11,436 nt of DNA from Oscillospiraceae bacterium (GTDB taxonomy: Bacteria; Bacillota; Clostridia; UBA1381). A program made the translations under genes and the position numbers. The DNA lies in NCBI GenBank assembly GCA_022508725.1, contig JAFLUR010000047.1, positions 1 to 11,436 on the forward strand, given 5' to 3'. Shown piece after piece: positions 1 through 6,984 of the stretch (position 1 is its first letter; the number at the start of each line of letters is the position of its first letter). Below the pieces are notes generated by a model. The model saw nothing but the letters and a program-made list of their open reading frames with translations. It was not told where the DNA came from and made no database searches.

Positions 1-1
1 G

Positions 2-2575
2 ACAAATTACAACGACATTAATCCGGTAAGCGGCTCGGAATATCAGGTTGCGCCCGTTCTGAACGGCGTCGAGGGCGAAAAATCACCGGCTGTAAAGGCT
101 CTCGATGATAATTTCTTCGATATTCCCCTTCAAATACCCGAGGGCGGAACAATTCAGGGCGAGGATTATACATATTCCGCAAACGATGCGTCGGCAGCGG
201 ACCTTGACGGCGACGGCGACTACGAGATAATCCTCAAATGGGATCCGTCAAACGCAAAGGACTCCGCAACGACAGGCTTTACCGGTCCTTGTATCATAGA
301 CGCGTACAAAACCGACGGCACTCTTATGTGGCGCATAAATCTCGGTCCGAATATCCGTGCGGGCGCGCATGACACTCAATTTATGGTATACGACTTCGAC
401 GGCGACGGCAAAGCCGAAATCGCAATGAAAACAGCCGACGGAACAATCGACGGCACAGGCAAGGTGATCGGCGACGAAAAGGCAAACTGGGCAGTTCCCG
501 GCAACGGAAAGAACCTAACCGGTCCGCTTTTCCTCACCGTATTTGACGGCGTAACGGGCGCGGAGATCGACAGCACCGAGTACGACCCGCAGACGACCGA
601 AAAGGGCGCGGAAATATTCGGCGACGGATACGGCAACCGTTCGGAACGTTATCTTGCGGCGGTCGCTTATCTCGACGGCGTAAATCCGAGCATGGTATTC
701 TGCCGCGGCTATTACCCGGGCAAGGACGCCGGCCCCGGAAGAACGGTCATCGCGGCTTTCGATCTGAAAGACGGAAAGCTTGAAAAGAAATGGCGTTTCG
801 ACACTCTCGATGACGGCAACGCACAGTATATAGGTCAGGGCAACCACTCGATGTCGGTAGCCGACGTAGATTTCGACGGATGCGATGAGATAATATACGG
901 CGCTCTTAACATAGACCATGACGGAAAGCCCATGTACACGACCCTTCTCGGTCACGGCGACGCTCAGCACGTCGGCGATCTTATCCCGAGCCGCCCGGGT
1001 CTTGAAATTTATTCGGTACACGAGGATACGGCGGTTGATTACGGATATGAAATGCGCGACGCAAGAACCGGCGAGATACTTTTCGGAGAAAGAACCGGCT
1101 CGGATAACGGCAGAGGCGTTTCGGGCGATATAGACCCGAATTATCCCGGCGCGGAAAGCTGGTCGGCAGGAAAGATGGTATCCTCCGACGGAACGATCAT
1201 TTACGAAAATCCGTCCGCCGCTCAGAACTTCCTTATATATTGGGACGCGGACCTCGGCAGAGAGATACAGGATAACATCTACATAAGCAAGTGGATTCCG
1301 GAGAAAAACAAAACTCAGACAATATACACGGCGTCCGGCTGCGTGTCGATAAACGGCACAAAGGCTGTTCCGTCGCTTACGGCAGACCTGTTCGGTGATT
1401 TCCGTGAGGAAACGATTCTCCCGCTTAAAGACAGCTCGGCTCTCAGAGTGTTCACAACGACCACTCCCACAAGCTACAGAATCCCGACGCTCATGCATGA
1501 CATTCAATATCGTATGCACGTCGCGCTCCAGAACGTGGCGTACAATCAGCCGACACACACAAGCTATTATCTCGGATTTGATACCGAAACCGTTCCCGTT
1601 CCTCTCATGTACACCGAAAAGGACGGACAGAAATTCGAAAATCCGGATCTCGGCAAAAAATCATGGAATATAAACGATCTGTACGAGGGCACCTCGCTGC
1701 AGCTCGGACTCGATGTTCCGAAGGCTCTTGTAAACGGAGAGCTCAAGCGCATAGACAATGATAACGATGATGTAAGTCCGTATCTTGCGGAGGGCAACAG
1801 AACACTCGTTCCGCTCCGCTTCATCTCGGAAAGCTTCGGCGCGGAGGTCGATTGGGACGCTGATACAAAGGGCATTACCATCACACTCGGCGACAAGGTG
1901 ATCAAAATGACCGCCGGTTCCGCCGATTATACCGTGGACGGAGCGCAGAAAACACTTGACGTTCCCGCGGAAATAACAAACGACAGAACCTTCGTTCCGC
2001 TTCGCGCGGTTGCCGAAAATCTCGGCAAAACGGTATTCTGGGACGGCACCGGTCTTATCGTTATAAGCGATAAAGCGGTAGAAATGTCACAGGAAGCGTC
2101 ACAGGCGGCTCTCGACAGCTTAAAAGCCGCTCCCATGCCGGCTCCCGTGGTCGCGGTCGCTATCATACCGTCAAGCAAGCTGTATGAAAATCAGCTCGAT
2201 ATATTCGCGGTCGAGGCAAGCGACAATGACGGAAACAACGAGGCGGGCGCCGTTGACGGAGATCCGGAAACAAGATGGTCGGCATTCGGTCCGAATACCC
2301 TTACTCTCGATCTGGGCAGCGTTCAGGAATCATCGGGTGTTGCCATTGCCATGTGGAAGGGCGATGAAAGATTGTTCACCTTCTCGATAGAGGCTTCCGA
2401 GGACGGCACAAACTGGACAACAGTTCTCGAAAATGCCGTGAACAGCGGAACCTCCACGGAAGCCGAAAAATTCGACTTCAAAGAAAAGGTTAAGGCACGT
2501 TACATACGCTATTCGGGCGAGGGCGATAACGTAAAGGGCTACTGCCATATCTCGGAAATCGTTGTTCTCAAATAA
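2..2575 (+). CDS. Rhamnogalacturonan lyase, PL11 family (5'-truncated), with copper-amine-oxidase-N and F5/8 type C modules
   Basis: This is the C-terminal 857 residues of a secreted enzyme that cleaves the rhamnogalacturonan I backbone of pectin by beta-elimination. The frame is open from base 2, so the start and signal peptide lie off the left edge; the Met at base 326 is internal, because PL11 sequence continues upstream of it. Seen here (numbering from base 2) are propeller-type calcium motifs DLDGDGDYE (67-75), DFDGDGKAE (131-139) and DVDFDGCDE (about 288-296), the family signature HGDAQH (318-323), and later SADLFGDWREE-like and TLMHDPQYR-like blocks. The catalytic propeller ends near residue 560. 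A copper amine oxidase N-like module follows (about 571-690, two VPLR repeats), then a discoidin (F5/8 type C) carbohydrate-binding domain (about 716-857) ending in RYIRYSG and ISEIVVLK. The relatives are B. subtilis YesW and YesX. Family assignment is firm; the exo or endo mode is not decided. No link to the flagellar genes is apparent. Confidence 0.93.
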   Translation, partial: TNYNDINPVSGSEYQVAPVLNGVEGEKSPAVKALDDNFFDIPLQIPEGGTIQGEDYTYSANDASAADLDGDGDYEIILKWDPSNAKDSATTGFTGPCIIDAYKTDGTLMWRINLGPNIRAGAHDTQFMVYDFDGDGKAEIAMKTADGTIDGTGKVIGDEKANWAVPGNGKNLTGPLFLTVFDGVTGAEIDSTEYDPQTTEKGAEIFGDGYGNRSERYLAAVAYLDGVNPSMVFCRGYYPGKDAGPGRTVIAAFDLKDGKLEKKWRFDTLDDGNAQYIGQGNHSMSVADVDFDGCDEIIYGALNIDHDGKPMYTTLLGHGDAQHVGDLIPSRPGLEIYSVHEDTAVDYGYEMRDARTGEILFGERTGSDNGRGVSGDIDPNYPGAESWSAGKMVSSDGTIIYENPSAAQNFLIYWDADLGREIQDNIYISKWIPEKNKTQTIYTASGCVSINGTKAVPSLTADLFGDFREETILPLKDSSALRVFTTTTPTSYRIPTLMHDIQYRMHVALQNVAYNQPTHTSYYLGFDTETVPVPLMYTEKDGQKFENPDLGKKSWNINDLYEGTSLQLGLDVPKALVNGELKRIDNDNDDVSPYLAEGNRTLVPLRFISESFGAEVDWDADTKGITITLGDKVIKMTAGSADYTVDGAQKTLDVPAEITNDRTFVPLRAVAENLGKTVFWDGTGLIVISDKAVEMSQEASQAALDSLKAAPMPAPVVAVAIIPSSKLYENQLDIFAVEASDNDGNNEAGAVDGDPETRWSAFGPNTLTLDLGSVQESSGVAIAMWKGDERLFTFSIEASEDGTNWTTVLENAVNSGTSTEAEKFDFKEKVKARYIRYSGEGDNVKGYCHISEIVVLK

Positions 2576-2581
2576 TTCCGG

Positions 2582-2655
2582 AAAACAATCATCGGGACGC
2601 CAAAGGCTCCCGGTCCGCGCAGGGATCTCGGTTTATGAGGTCCCTGCATTGTTTT
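2582..2655 (+). terminator. Terminator-like structure after the lyase gene (two hairpins inside an outer stem)
   Basis: The structure begins 6 nt after the lyase stop. The main hairpin has arms GCAGGGATCTC (2619-2629) and GAGGTCCCTGC (2637-2647), which is 11 pairs with one G-U and a 7-nt loop, followed by ATTGTTTT. A second hairpin lies before it: CGGGA and GCC (2593-2601, one bulged C) pair with GGC and TCCCG (2605-2612). AAAACAAT (2582-2589) is also the exact reverse complement of ATTGTTTT (2648-2655), so the whole element can close as a three-way junction. The most likely role is rho-independent termination of the lyase transcript. Confidence 0.75.
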
Positions 2656-2705
2656 GCGAAAAATACCGCACCGGAAAAACTCCCCTCACGCTTTGCCGCA
2701 CAGCT

Positions 2706-2734
2706 CGGATATTCCGCATATATCCGCGTTTTTT
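2706..2734 (+). terminator. Possible second terminator hairpin
   Basis: CGGATAT (2706-2712) and ATATCCG (2720-2726) form a perfect 7-bp stem with a 7-nt loop, followed after two bases by six T (2729-2734). It may back up the stronger terminator upstream. The stem is short and partly AT, so this is tentative. Confidence 0.45.
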
Positions 2735-2807
2735 CGGCATTATATCCTCTTACTGAAATACGGTTCTCGAAAATCCCGAAAAATTTTTTATTCAAAATAA
2801 ATTTTTC

Positions 2808-2836
2808 TTGCAAAAACATCAAATATATTATATAAT
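2808..2836 (+). promoter_or_regulatory. Sigma-A promoter of the fapA operon
   Basis: TTGCAA (2808-2813) and a perfect TATAAT (2831-2836) are separated by exactly 17 bases. The 30 bases upstream are runs of A and T (2779-2806), which resemble an UP element. Transcription should start near 2843-2846, leaving a leader of about 185 nt before fapA. This is the best vegetative promoter in the window. Confidence 0.8.
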
Positions 2837-2843
2837 ATATTTG

Positions 2844-3030
2844 AGACAGTAATTATAACGGAGTAAGACATATCGGCAGACGATATCCGGGTCACACCGT
2901 GTATCCGACGCGGTCCCCGCCCGCAACAATATCCGGCATTCCGCCGCCCGAAAAAGCCGGGAGGAATAAATTCCCGACAAATCGCGGAGGACGTCATATC
3001 AAAGTTATAACATATTAAGGAGTGATTGTA
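2844..3030 (+). promoter_or_regulatory. Structured leader of fapA
   Basis: The leader is clearly more GC-rich than the promoter before it. It holds a perfect 6-bp inverted repeat ATATCG/CGATAT (2870-2886) and a hairpin CGGGA/TCCCG (2958-2962 with 2972-2976) whose 9-nt loop begins with GGA. The fapA ribosome binding site AAGGAG lies at 3017-3022. I looked for the conserved blocks of the c-di-GMP-I riboswitch and did not find them, and I recognise no other riboswitch. An open frame of 46 codons with an ATA start (2870-3010) overlaps it and is discussed as a finding. What the leader does is unknown. Confidence 0.4.
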
Positions 3031-4416
3031 ATGAACGGCATAATAAATGTTGATATAGCCGACGACAAAATGAAAGCGTATGTAAAATTTATCGAGCCGA
3101 ATGCCGACGAGATGTCCAACGATATTGAGATTAATTTTGAAAATGTTATCGAGATCCTCAAACGCAACAGAGTGACTTACGGACTCAGAGAAGATAATAT
3201 CAAAGAAGCGATAGAAGACGAATTGTTCGACGAGTATTTCCTTGCCGCGGAAGGCACCGACCCGGTAGACGGTATCAACGCAAGTATAGAATACAAAAAA
3301 AATCTGGAGTCAAGCATGAAACCGAAGCTCGACTATAAGGGAAACGTTGATTACCTTAACGTAGACAACTATATATCGGTAAAAGCAGGAGAAGTGCTTG
3401 CGGTATACATTCCCGCGGTAAGAGCGGTCACGGGCTTTAATGTGTTCGGAAAATCGGTGCGCGCAACCGAGGGAAAATCGTTCAAAATACCAAACGGCAA
3501 AAATACCGAGATCCTGGAGGACGGAGTCACCGTAGTGTCAAAAATCGACGGACTGCTTCAAATGCTCGGCGGAAAAATATCCGTGCTGCCCGTGCTTTCG
3601 ATAAACAGCGACGTTGACACGTCAACGGGAAACGTTGATTTTGTCGGCTCGGTCAAGGTTTACGGCAACGTGTTCGCCGGCATGAAGATAAAAGCAAAAG
3701 GCTCGGTCGAGATAAACGGAACGGTGGAAGGCGCCACGATAGACGCGGAAGGCGACATTATCATAAACGGCGGAATAAAGGGCATGGAAAAAGCGATAAT
3801 CTCATCCAAGGGAAATATCGTCACACGCTATATAGAAAACGCATTCGTAAAGGCAAAGGGCAATATAACGACAAATTCCATAGTTCAGAGCAAGACCGAA
3901 TCCGGAGGCAAAATAAATGTTACCGGAACAAACGGAAGCATTATCGGCGGCACCGCAAGAGCGGCAAAAAGCATCGTCTGCAAAAAGCTCGGCTCTCACA
4001 ATTATATACAGACAACCGCGGAAGTCGGTTTTTCAGCCGAGATCAACGAGGATATGAAATCACTCGAATCGCAGATACAGGCAATAAAAACCGAGCTCGC
4101 AAAAATAAACACATTGATGGATATGGGCTTAAAGGCTACGACCAACGCACAGGTCAGAGCTCTTGAGGATATAAAAAAGAGAAAGCCGCGGCTCCAAAAC
4201 GATCTTATGAATCTCGAAGAGAAATACGATCGTCAAATGGACGCCATAAAGTCAAACAAGCATGCGGCGATAACCGTTATAGAGTTTGCATATCCGGGAG
4301 TCCACATTAAAATAAACGACAAAAAAATGCAGGTCATTTCGGATTACCGTCAAACAACGTTTTTCATGCATCACGGTGATATTTCGGTTAAAAAATGTGA
4401 ATTTCTGGATGATTGA
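3031..4416 (+). CDS. FapA/DUF342 family protein, flagellar assembly accessory factor
   Basis: A 461-residue cytoplasmic protein of the FapA (DUF342, PF03961) family, which often sits in flagellar loci and has been tied to control of flagellation in Vibrio; its role in Clostridia is not settled. The order is an N-terminal alpha/beta region (1-200) including the family's NYISVKAGEVLA and VTGFNVFGK stretches, a beta-helix-like repeat region rich in Gly, Ile and Val (about 201-330), a long charged coiled coil (about 338-410) and a short beta-rich tail. I chose ATG 3031 because AAGGAG (3017-3022) lies 8 bases upstream; the GTG at 3022 overlaps that site and cannot be the start. It is the first gene after the sigma-A promoter and is probably cotranscribed with the SwrB-like gene. 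Family assignment is firm; the job in this cell is inferred from its neighbours. Confidence 0.88.
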   Translation: MNGIINVDIADDKMKAYVKFIEPNADEMSNDIEINFENVIEILKRNRVTYGLREDNIKEAIEDELFDEYFLAAEGTDPVDGINASIEYKKNLESSMKPKLDYKGNVDYLNVDNYISVKAGEVLAVYIPAVRAVTGFNVFGKSVRATEGKSFKIPNGKNTEILEDGVTVVSKIDGLLQMLGGKISVLPVLSINSDVDTSTGNVDFVGSVKVYGNVFAGMKIKAKGSVEINGTVEGATIDAEGDIIINGGIKGMEKAIISSKGNIVTRYIENAFVKAKGNITTNSIVQSKTESGGKINVTGTNGSIIGGTARAAKSIVCKKLGSHNYIQTTAEVGFSAEINEDMKSLESQIQAIKTELAKINTLMDMGLKATTNAQVRALEDIKKRKPRLQNDLMNLEEKYDRQMDAIKSNKHAAITVIEFAYPGVHIKINDKKMQVISDYRQTTFFMHHGDISVKKCEFLDD

Positions 4417-4424
4417 TATGGCTT

Positions 4425-4476
4425 TCGAAACGCTGTGCCGCCGCGGGATATACCCCGTGCAGGCACAGCGTTTTGA
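4425..4476 (+). repeat. Long inverted repeat (stem-loop) between fapA and the SwrB-like gene
   Basis: AAACGCTGTGCC (4428-4439) and GGCACAGCGTTT (4462-4473) are exact reverse complements. TCG/TGA on the outside adds up to three more pairs, one of them G-U. Between the arms, CGCGGG and CCCGTG (4442-4447 with 4454-4459) form an inner stem with a 6-nt loop. Only four T follow the right arm. It could be a weak terminator, an RNA-stability or processing element, or a means of setting the ratio of the two proteins. Confidence 0.7.
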
Positions 4477-4499
4477 TGACTGTAAACAGGAGGATTATT

Positions 4500-5231
4500 A
4501 TGGCAGAATATTATATTTTCACAATATTCGTATTCGCTCTTTGTCTTATGCTCATATTCGCGGTAAAAATGCTTATACTCAAAGGCGGCGACAAACAGGA
4601 TACCGAAAAAGACGAAAAACTGATGCGGCTTTATTCTCAGGTTGAGGAAATGATGGAAAGCTTTGAGGAATACGCCGACGATATAAAATCGGAGCTTGAG
4701 GACGAGAAAAAGAAAACGCTCCGCGATATACGCCTGGAGGCCGACGATATAAAACACTCTTATTACGCCGACGAGCCTTCCGGCGAACCAGATATGCCGA
4801 CATATTCCGTACCGCGAACCGCGGGCAGCAAAAAAAACCGGTATTCAAAAAACAATTCCGACCGGGATATAAAGCGTGAACGCAATACCGACCGCGCGTC
4901 TTATTACGCCGACGAATCGGATACACTCCCCCCCGCTCCGATAAATCCCGCCGGAACAACACCCATGAAAAGCGCTGCCGATATTTACAAAAGCGCCGCC
5001 GGCAGCAAAAAACCCGCCCCGCCCGAAACAGACCCGCCCGAGACAGACGCGGACGAGACCGGCACGGATGACGAAAATTTCACCGAAGTATCGTCAAACG
5101 ACGATCTCAGCAAAAAATCGCAAATAATAAATATGCATAAAAACGGCATGAGCACAGCAGAAATAGCCAAAAAAACAAATATGAACATATCGGAAATAAA
5201 TCTTATTATTTTGAAGGAACGGAAAAAATAA
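4500..5231 (+). CDS. SwrB/DUF6115-like single-pass membrane protein
   Basis: A 243-residue protein with the layout of B. subtilis SwrB (YlxL), which promotes flagellar type III export assembly. Residues 4-27 form one hydrophobic membrane segment, 33-86 a charged coiled coil, 90-200 a low-complexity Pro, Asp and Ser-rich linker with SYYADE twice (87-92, 134-139), and 206-243 a helix-turn-helix-like tail (INMHKNGMSTAEIAKKTNM) typical of DUF6115. The tail is read as cytoplasmic. ATG 4500 is chosen because AGGAGG lies about 5 bases upstream; the in-frame ATG at 4413 would translate the inverted repeat and overlap fapA. Position after fapA and before rod genes supports a flagellar role. Similarity to SwrB is in layout and the C-terminal motif only, so the symbol is withheld. 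Confidence 0.7.
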   Translation: MAEYYIFTIFVFALCLMLIFAVKMLILKGGDKQDTEKDEKLMRLYSQVEEMMESFEEYADDIKSELEDEKKKTLRDIRLEADDIKHSYYADEPSGEPDMPTYSVPRTAGSKKNRYSKNNSDRDIKRERNTDRASYYADESDTLPPAPINPAGTTPMKSAADIYKSAAGSKKPAPPETDPPETDADETGTDDENFTEVSSNDDLSKKSQIINMHKNGMSTAEIAKKTNMNISEINLIILKERKK

Positions 5232-5249
5232 AATATTAATGAAAACAGC

Positions 5250-5276
5250 TAAAGAAATCCGTAAATATTACGATAT
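5250..5276 (+). promoter_or_regulatory. Candidate sigma-28 (SigD) promoter for the rod-hook operon
   Basis: TAAA (5250-5253), 15 bases, then TACGATAT (5269-5276). The Gram-positive SigD consensus is TAAA-N15-GCCGATAT, so the -35 and spacing are exact and six of eight -10 bases match. TATAAT at 5274-5279 overlaps it but has no matching -35. It lies 170 bases upstream of the FlhO-like gene, in a stretch (5232-5445) that otherwise holds a run of seven T (5332-5338) behind a weak 4-bp hairpin. Confidence 0.5.
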
Positions 5277-5384
5277 AATATATGTGCGGTATTATCGGAA
5301 CGCGATAGTGCCTCCGCTTGACGGAAAATGTGTTTTTTTCGTTCAATCGGAATACCCCGGCGGTTTGTCCCGGTTTAAGCATTA

Positions 5385-5401
5385 CGGAAAAGGAGTTTCC
5401 G
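5385..5401 (+). promoter_or_regulatory. Leader hairpin with AGGAG loop, candidate CsrA site
   Basis: CGGAAA (5385-5390) and TTTCCG (5396-5401) form a perfect 6-bp stem that exposes AGGAG as the loop. CsrA typically binds GGA presented in a hairpin loop, often paired with a second site at the ribosome binding site; the AAGGAG of the next gene (5430-5435) lies 35 bases further on. csrA itself is at the end of this window. The CsrA role is inferred; only the hairpin is seen. Confidence 0.4.
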
Positions 5402-5445
5402 GATAAAGTATTACGGATAGGGAATTATAAAGGAGATTATATATT

Positions 5446-6195
5446 ATGTTCAGAAGTATATACGCATCCGGCACCGCAATGCTCACTCAGGAGCGGCGGC
5501 TTGATGTTATATCAAACAATATAGCAAACGCCAATACGACCGGCTTTAAGGAAGACGAAATGATCTCAAGATCCTTCCGCGATGAGCTTATATCAAGACT
5601 TGATGAGACGACAATGGTCAATAAGGTCAGAGAAGTCGGTCCTTACAATCACGGCATACATGTGGATCAGGTTGTCACCGATTTTCGCGGCGGAACACCG
5701 ATTTCTACCGATAATTATACCGACGCCGCAATAGAGGGCGACGGATTTTTCGTGTTTAACACGCCGCAGGGCGAAAGATATTCGAGAAACGGCGTATTCA
5801 GAGTGACAAACGACGGCGTTCTCGTAAATCAGGACGATTTCCCTCTGCAGGGCGAAAACGGAGATATAACGGTCGGCGCGGGCAGCTTTACGATAAACCG
5901 TGTCGGCGAGATCTATAACAACGAGGGCGAGCTTATCGACAGAATAAGACTTGTATCGTTTGACGACAACTCCCTTTTGAGAAAAGAAGGAAATAATTTG
6001 TATTACAATACCGACGCAAATATGCAGGAAAGCACCGCTTCAATACGTCAGGGCTATATTGAAGCATCAAACGTTGACGGCGTTACAGCTATGGTCGAAA
6101 TGATAAAAACCTACAGAAATTACGAAACAAATCAGAGAGTGATACAGAGCGTGGACGCAATCGCCGCAAAGACTGTTGAGCTCGGAAGAGTATAA
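5446..6195 (+). CDS. flgF: Flagellar basal-body rod protein, FlhO/FlgF-like
   Basis: A 249-residue flagellar rod protein, exported by the flagellar type III system and assembled as part of the distal rod. The N-terminal FlgBC/FlgG-family motif is clear: SGTAMLTQERRLDVISNNIA then NTTGFK within residues 8-37. The centre has the beta-rich rod fold with EGDGFFVF and RYSRNGVFRV, and the C-terminal helix (QGYIEASNVDGVTAMVEMI, then NQRVIQSVDAI) closes the coiled coil. There is no Sec signal, as expected. AAGGAG at 5430-5435 sits 10 bases before ATG 5446. It heads a run of seven same-strand genes and is followed 12 bases later by the FlgG-like gene, like B. subtilis flhO-flhP. Whether it is called FlgF, FlhO or FlgG varies between annotations; the first-gene position fits FlhO/FlgF. 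Confidence 0.9.
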   Translation: MFRSIYASGTAMLTQERRLDVISNNIANANTTGFKEDEMISRSFRDELISRLDETTMVNKVREVGPYNHGIHVDQVVTDFRGGTPISTDNYTDAAIEGDGFFVFNTPQGERYSRNGVFRVTNDGVLVNQDDFPLQGENGDITVGAGSFTINRVGEIYNNEGELIDRIRLVSFDDNSLLRKEGNNLYYNTDANMQESTASIRQGYIEASNVDGVTAMVEMIKTYRNYETNQRVIQSVDAIAAKTVELGRV

Positions 6196-6207
6196 AGGAG
6201 AAAAATT

Positions 6208-6975
6208 ATGATACAGGCGCTTCATACGTCCGGACTGGGCATGCTCGGCGAACAGGAATATCTTGACAACACCGCAAACAATATAGCAAACTTACACACC
6301 TACGGCTATAAAAAAGAACGCCTTAATTTCAAAGACGCGCTTTATGTGAATATGCGTGATGCGTCCGACGGCAACAGTGCGGAAAATCTCAAAAAGGGAA
6401 CCGGCGTTATCCCCAATTCCGTTTCAAAGCTGCACGGGCACGGTCCGATCATCGAAACCGGCAGAAATCTCGATGTGAACCTCTCCGATGAGGAAACGTT
6501 TTTTGTCGTTGAGGATTACAACGGCGACCAAGTCTATACAAGAAACGGAGAATTCCGCATCTCAACGGAGGCGGACGGAAATTTCCTCGTAAATTCAAGC
6601 GGATATTACATCCTTGACAACGGATACAACAGAATAAACATAAACTCACCCGAATCCGGCATCAATATAGATATGCTCGGAAATATCAGAAACGCCGAGG
6701 GCGAAGATGTCGCTCAGATAGCCATCGTCGCTTTTCCTTCGGTAAGCGGGCTTGAAAATATCGGCGGAAACGTTTTTGCCGCAACGGAGCTGTCCGGTGA
6801 GGCGGAAATCGAGGAAAATGCTACGCTCCTGCAAGGTTATATAGAGGGTTCCAATGTCGATTTGGGTGAAGAAATGGTAAACATGATAAGAGCTCAGCGC
6901 GCATATCAGCTTGCCTCAAGAGTTCTCAGAACCTCAGATGAAATGGAAGGCATAGCAAACAGTCTCAGAAAGTAG
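6208..6975 (+). CDS. flgG: Flagellar distal rod protein, FlhP/FlgG-like
   Basis: A 255-residue second rod protein. The N-terminus carries LDNTANNIAN and a YGYKKER variant of the usual NTTGFKxxR. The middle holds TFFVVEDYNGDQVYTRNGEF, and the C-terminus has the FlgG hallmark QGYIEGSNVDLGEEMVNMI followed by AQRAYQLASRVLRTSDEM. The strong C-terminus makes it the better FlgG match of the pair. AAGGAG (6195-6200) overlaps the stop of the previous gene and is 7 bases from the ATG, so translation is probably coupled. It should form the distal rod that carries the hook. The HTYGY sequence in the N-terminal motif is a mild departure from family consensus. Confidence 0.9.
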   Translation: MIQALHTSGLGMLGEQEYLDNTANNIANLHTYGYKKERLNFKDALYVNMRDASDGNSAENLKKGTGVIPNSVSKLHGHGPIIETGRNLDVNLSDEETFFVVEDYNGDQVYTRNGEFRISTEADGNFLVNSSGYYILDNGYNRININSPESGINIDMLGNIRNAEGEDVAQIAIVAFPSVSGLENIGGNVFAATELSGEAEIEENATLLQGYIEGSNVDLGEEMVNMIRAQRAYQLASRVLRTSDEMEGIANSLRK

Positions 6976-6984
6976 GGATAGTCT

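Noticed and set aside
515..1558. Long antisense open frame (347 codons) inside the lyase
   Set aside because: It lies opposite well conserved PL11 sequence, has no family resemblance and is explained by the codon bias of the real gene.
2844..3030. c-di-GMP riboswitch in the fapA leader
   Set aside because: A leader of this length near flagellar genes suggested it, but the conserved GEMM-I blocks are not present.
3022..3030. GTG start for fapA
   Set aside because: The GTG overlaps the AAGGAG that serves ATG 3031.
4413..4499. Upstream ATG start for the SwrB-like gene
   Set aside because: It would translate the inverted repeat, overlap fapA and ignore the AGGAGG before ATG 4500.
5239..5406. 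Short open frame of 55 codons upstream of the FlhO/FlgF-like gene
   Set aside because: There is no ribosome binding site at a normal distance, the putative SigD promoter falls inside it, and the product is not recognised. Relatives could still show otherwise.
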